Below, in pieces: positions 59,360 to 64,000 of a stretch of 64,000 nucleotides of DNA (its first letter is position 1; every line of letters starts with the position of its first letter). Position numbers and translations under genes: made by a program. This DNA is from Paragonimus westermani (Eukaryota; Platyhelminthes; Trematoda; Plagiorchiida; Troglotrematidae): assembly GCA_008508345.1 (NCBI GenBank), contig QNGE01001333.1, positions 1-64,000 on the forward strand. The letters run 5' to 3'. The notes beneath the pieces are model-generated. The model worked only from the letters and a program-made list of their open reading frames with translations, had not been told where the DNA came from and did not search any database.

Positions 59360-60384
59360 ATGTCAAAATCCGCAAAGAAACCTGAAGATCAACATTCTGC
59401 TACTTCTTCTACCTCCGGAGACTTCGGTCACCTCATAGAAACACTCACCAACATCCTAGACAGACTGTCGACGAAACCCACAACCGCGGCGATGCAGGTA
59501 TCGATTCCACACCCCGACAGGTTTACTGTGGGGGGGGGGCACTATTCCCGTTGGGAAGGTCAAGTACGCGCCTATCTCCGTAACTTCCCAGCAGAGTAAC
59601 ACAAAAACTTTATTCTGAATTTGCTGAGCGGAGAGGCCTTCGATATTTTCGTCGAGGCAAAAATTCGGCACATCCGCGTGTCACAGGAGACGTTCACCGA
59701 GCTACGGCGTCTAATGGATGCCACCTTGCATCCGACTGTCTACCGACACTAGTTTCATGCTCGTAGACAGCTCGAGGGGGAAACCGTCCGGTCGTCTGCT
59801 CGCAAACTGCGGCACGTGGCCGAACGTGGATATGAGAAAGAGTCCTCAGAGAAACTCCGGAAGCGGATTCTTGAACAGCTAGTGGAGGGGATCCGGCCAA
59901 CGAACACAAAAAGGAGTTCCTACTTCATCCACCCACTGAACTTGACGTCGCAGTGCGGTTGGCCGAGGACCTCGAGCGGGTCGAGGCAGCCGTCGGCCGA
60001 CCAGCATAATATTGCGTCGCGGCACGGGCGACTAGCCAGAGGAACAGCCTCCAATGCATAGAAGCTCAGACTGGTTTCGGAGACATAGCCACTCGCGGTA
60101 TGGTGGCCGCGAACGACGACCTTAGTGGAGCAAGTCGTGTAGACCATACGTTACAGACAAATCGTCAAGCCTCCGAAACTGTCGATCCGGCCTCCGGAAG
60201 CTACGTCACAACAGGTAAGCCTTGTAGTCGAGTTGACATTCCTTCCCTTACCGATTGTTCGAAACCGCTGACGGAGCTCAGAGTTTGGGTGATAATATAT
60301 GGAATAACACTTGTATGTGTGTTGAATACCGGAGCGTTCTTAAGTGTGATCAGCACACACACAGTACGCAGACTATCGGGCTAA
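59360..60384 (+). pseudogene. Ty3/gypsy Gag and protease region, disrupted
   Basis: Gag starts at 59360 and contains FTVGGGHYSRWEGQVRAYLR, then LSGEAFDIFVEAK, the pattern of a gypsy capsid (F-----F--W-----------LL-GEAFD). In-frame stops occur at 59597 (TAA) and 59750 (TAG). Near 59900 the frame shifts, after which EFLLHPPTELDVAVRLAEDL continues the Gag. The same shifted frame, past one further stop near 60009, runs into the protease, whose active-site DTGA is LNTGA here: the catalytic Asp codon is Asn (60325-60327), which should abolish activity. The region ends at a stop at 60382. Few lesions per kb suggest a fairly young copy. Confidence 0.85.
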
Positions 60385-60511
60385 AAGCAGGAACGGTGTT
60401 GTCAACGTACCCTTACGGCCAGCGGTGACCAAATGCCGACGGAGGGCAGAATCGTTGCACCGGTTATAATGGTCAGATGCCATAGAAAGCCGTCTTAAAT
60501 GCACGCTGGAT

Positions 60512-62218
60512 TTGCACAGCTTTCAGCTAAGGACCCCGTCCGGCGCCAATCATTTGACACCTATGTCTGGAACTTCGCCAGAAACCGACTTCTCTCTCCA
60601 TTTCACTACCGCCCCTTCCGAATTGAGTCGTCAAACTGGCCAGATAATCCAGTCGAATGGGGCTCCCAGCAACTTTCAAAGTGCCCAATGCTTGAAATCG
60701 ACAATTAGAAGTCGACCACAAGTGTTCGCGTGGGAGGGAGCAAAGTTAGGTCGTACAAGCATTTTGAAGCATGGAAATAATACAGGGGATGCGCCTCCAA
60801 TCAAGATACCCCCACGCAGGATACTTGCACATCTTCATGATGATGTGCGTAAGACGGTTGACGACATGTTACAGGAAAACGTTATCCGGCCCTTGAAGTC
60901 TCTATGGGCTGCCCCAATTGTCCTGTTGAAAAAGAAAGGCGGCGACTTACGATTATGCGTGGATTACAGGAAGCCTAATTGAGTGGCAAAGAAAGACGCA
61001 TTTCCGTTACCAAGAATTGAAGACCTATTCGATGCCCTCGGCGGAGCCACGCATTTTAGTACGTTTGACTCGGCATCAGGCTATTGGCAGGTGGAGGTCG
61101 AAGAAAACTATCGAGCTAGGACGACCTTCATCGTGCCGTCGGGGTTGTATGATTTCGAAGTTATGCCCTTTGGACTATCAAACGCACCTGCCACATTTCA
61201 AAGCTTAATGCAGAAAGCATTGCACGACTTGATCCCTAGGACATGCCTAGTTTATCTAGATGATGTCGTAGTCCACACAAGGTCCAAACGAGAGCATATG
61301 CGCAAGTTGGAGTCCGTGCAGGATCACCTGGCGGAAGTCGGTTTAAAACGGAAGCCCTCAATATGCCACACCTTGCTCAAAGAGGTAACATTCATGGGGC
61401 ATGTAATCTCGGAGACGGGTATCCGCACAGACCCAAGAAAGACACAACAAATTCAATCTTGGCCTACGCCGAAGGACGCAAACGATCTGAGGAGCTTCTT
61501 AGAGCTAGCGTCCCATTATCGCCGCTTCATTGCTGATTTCGCTGGCATTTCCGCTCCCATGATCAGACTACTACAAAATAATCAGGAATTCACTAGGACA
61601 GAAAAATGCGACTATGCTTTCAAATCATTACGCGAGGCTCTGTGCACAGCGCTAGTGCTAGCTTTTCAGGACCTGTTGGAGAAGGCCGGGGAGTTTGTTT
61701 TAGACACTGATGCAAGCGGTGCAATCGGGGCAGTGCTCTCGCAACGAGGACAAGACGGTAGAGAACTAGTGATAGCCTACGGTAGCCGGTGTTTAAGTAA
61801 ATACGAGAGAAACTACTGTACAACGAGAAAAGAAATGCTTGCGTTAGCATTCTTTGTGCGATATTTCCGGCATTATCTTTTGGGCAAATGTTTTATCGTA
61901 CCCACAGACCATCAGTCTCTCCGCTGGTTACAAAACTCCAAAGATCCTGAGGGGCAGTTAGCCCGATGGCAAGAGATCCTACTAGAATACGGCTTTGTAT
62001 GTGAACACAGACCGAGCAGACGACACTCGAACGGTGACTCACTATCAAGGCGTCCTATGTTTAATCACGGCGACTTTCCGTCTTGTTCTACGCAACACGT
62101 GGCGCTGATTAACCTACAGGGTGCAGAATACGGCCGCTGGCAGCAGGCTCGAGCAACAGATCCTGAGACTGCACTTAATGACACTACACGGTTCAAAGGA
62201 GGAAGTAATTCAACATAA
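60512..62218 (+). pseudogene. Ty3/gypsy reverse transcriptase and RNase H, one internal stop
   Basis: The RT frame runs through VFAWEGAKLGRT, APIVLLKKKGGDLRLCVDYR (60900-60970), a TGA at 60980-60982, then AFPLPRIEDLFDALGGATHF, SGLYDFEVMPFGLSNAPATF and the catalytic YLDD box (61253-61264). LRSFLELASHYRRFIADF marks the RT end. RNase H follows: FVLDTDASGAIGAVLSQRG, TRKEMLAL, TDHQSLRWL and EHRPSRRHSNGDSLSRRP near 62050. The 411-codon second frame is intact. Apart from the single stop, the domain order and spacing are normal for Ty3/gypsy Pol. The frame decays after QQARATDPE near 62160, where integrase should begin. Confidence 0.93.
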
Positions 62219-64000
62219 TACATCGGTGTTTTTTAATCCGTCGCGAACACTAAGGGGAAGTTCCCCTATTGAAGGCGGTCAAAACTGTGAAGGTAGATTC
62301 ATTTACTTAGTCGCTTTCGCCCCGGACACCAACAGTACGACTCGTGTGGTGTGCGTACTCACGAGTAAAGCGTACGCCTGGCCGTGCCCGTAGTCTGAGT
62401 CGCAAGGATGGCACCTGTGAACAGAACAGTGTCCTATGTGTGTGATTTGCACAACTTTCCTCTACGGTTCAGGCTGTATGCGGCGTGTGTGAGTTTTTCG
62501 ATTGATCATAACATCACTTAGCCAGAACAAGACTGGAACAGTCTATCAGACGATTGGCTGCATGCTACTCTTAACACGCATATAATTGTGCCGTAATACA
62601 TCGAGTTTTCTTTATCCATATCATTTGAACAGAATGAGAACTCATGTTGTGAACTGTCCACCTTTCATTCCCTCTTGCGGAACATAGACCTCCGACAACT
62701 GAAGATAAGCGTTGACTGGACATCACAGCAAGTACTGTATAGTGGAGACCCCGGCATCCCGACAGATTGATCCGGCCACGTTTGTGCACATAACACTGGC
62801 CGAAAAGTTCGGATTATCTTTGCCTTAGTAAAAGCTATTAACTTCAGATGCCGTTTGCGTAAGCGTACCTTCATTGTGCTAATCGAGTCAACATGCTGAT
62901 CTGGAACTTCAGCCAGCAGGTTCGTCAGGTTGATGATGGTATTTCGACGGTTTTTCAACCACTGTTCCTGTTTGTTCGGTGCAACAATCTTGATGTTTTA
63001 TTCTAACGACCCGTGACAGCAAAAAGAACATCAATGTGTTCCGACATGTCCTCTAACTGTTCCGTTTCATCCTAACTAAACCAGATGTCTTATGCTGTGG
63101 TTAGACAGGCAGAACGGGATCGTTGGTTTAAAATTGCAATGTGATTAGGAAAAGTATGATATTGTCTCTAAACATGCAAGAATGTCGGTCCGATGAGAGA
63201 ACTGAAAGTGTTAGATGGAAAAGTCTACCACATACAATAACAGTGTCCCAGTCTTCTTGATGGCTTACGGACAACTATGAAAGAACACCTCGAAGTATAA
63301 ACTGTCAATAAGCTGTGATAACGTCCTAACCATTCCCACCTCATCAATTCTATCAAAACCGAGCCAGTTTCAGACGCAGTTGCCCTGATACCGACACATT
63401 CCGGACCGCGTTGAGGGCAAGCCTAGAGATCAATAATCCTCACTAAAATCTGGTGACGAATCACATCTTTTGGTAAACTGAGAAAGTGCAACATTTTACG
63501 ATGGGCTACACTAAAAGGTTATGAATGAATGACACATTAGTATATTGATGTCCGGAAGTGTTAAATTAAATTCAAACAGAGTAGTCCAGAGCGGGTCAGT
63601 GCGCACAAATTTTGGCCTAAAAAGTTTACCCGTTTACTTTCGAACTGCTCTTAAATAACACTGTTGATATGTAGCGCCTTTTAAAAAATCATCAAATTTT
63701 GTGAATCCTAGCTAAAGTTGATATTGAAGTTGATATTATGTTGCAGGCCTCCAAAAGTGGGGTATTTCAACACGGGCAAACTCAGACTTTCTTTCGCACT
63801 TACAGTCACACCAAGTAGACAAGTTGTCACATTTTTTGTGTTGCGAATCATCCGTAAGACTGATTTTTTAATCCGAATTTCATTTACTTTCTGGCCTCCT
63901 ATGTCAATCAATGAAGGGAAGCGGAATATAACAGGCGTTCTTTGCTATAAGTTCCCGGTGTCATATTTGGTGTACGCAAACAACTGCAGTTTGCAAATGT
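62219..64000. other. Downstream of Pol; no recognisable integrase, LTR or gene
   Basis: No HHCC zinc finger or DDE core is visible in any frame, and no copy of the 59160-59333 sequence was found. A minus-strand frame at 62665-62958 (97 codons) has no known motif. The element is therefore 3'-truncated, or its integrase has been replaced by unrelated sequence; the edge of the window prevents a decision. Confidence 0.5.

Noticed and set aside
1..64000. CRISPR arrays, bacterial operons, rRNA genes, prophage
   Set aside because: No regularly spaced short repeats, no clustered long intronless genes with ribosome-binding sites, and no rRNA-like conserved blocks. Gene structure is clearly eukaryotic.

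Overview
The window is eukaryotic, intron-rich and repeat-laden. The only gene I can place in a family with confidence is a monocarboxylate-transporter-like (SLC16) gene on the minus strand. It is cut into exons by 7.4-8.7 kb introns. The surrounding sequence is packed with decayed LINEs, Ty3/gypsy elements and tRNA-derived SINE-like repeats. Large introns, moderate AT content and this repeat mix fit a flatworm with a large genome, such as a digenean fluke. That placement is inference; there is no rRNA or other marker in the window.

Layout. 1-11.1 kb: a pair of 487-bp inverted repeats with no base difference faces a 10.1-kb spacer. The spacer holds three copies of a roughly 0.25-0.45 kb repeat (here R1), a dinucleotide microsatellite, a LINE fragment and a few weak exon candidates. 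12.7-40.0 kb (minus strand): the transporter gene, with four coding exons at 40003-39772, 31070-30927, 23534-21654 and 12921-12671. All junctions have GT/AG ends and agree in phase. At least one upstream exon carrying the start codon is not identified. Its introns hold a probable small nested gene with a CCAAT/ETS/CRE-type promoter (25.8-26.6 kb, plus strand), several unassigned exon-like ORFs, a decayed but nearly complete LINE (34.9-37.3 kb, plus strand), SINE-like copies and a 90-nt hairpin with a 30-bp stem (39.2 kb). 42.6-58 kb: mostly non-coding, with exon candidates at 42.6, 51.0 and 57.8 kb and fragments of Ty3/gypsy elements at 45-47 kb (minus strand), 52 kb (plus) and 53.5-54.2 kb (plus). 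59.3-62.2 kb: a more recent Ty3/gypsy copy (Gag, protease, RT, RNase H) that is inactive through stops, a frameshift and an Asp-to-Asn change in the protease. No recognisable integrase or second LTR was found before the window ends.

The transporter would act alone in the plasma membrane as a 12-TM carrier. Its unusual point is a central loop of about 400 residues between the two six-helix halves, encoded almost entirely in one 1.88-kb exon. The other exon candidates rest on splice-site-bounded open frames and plausible composition only; I give them low confidence and no function where I cannot recognise one. I see no bacterial-type operon, CRISPR array, rRNA or canonical tRNA gene.
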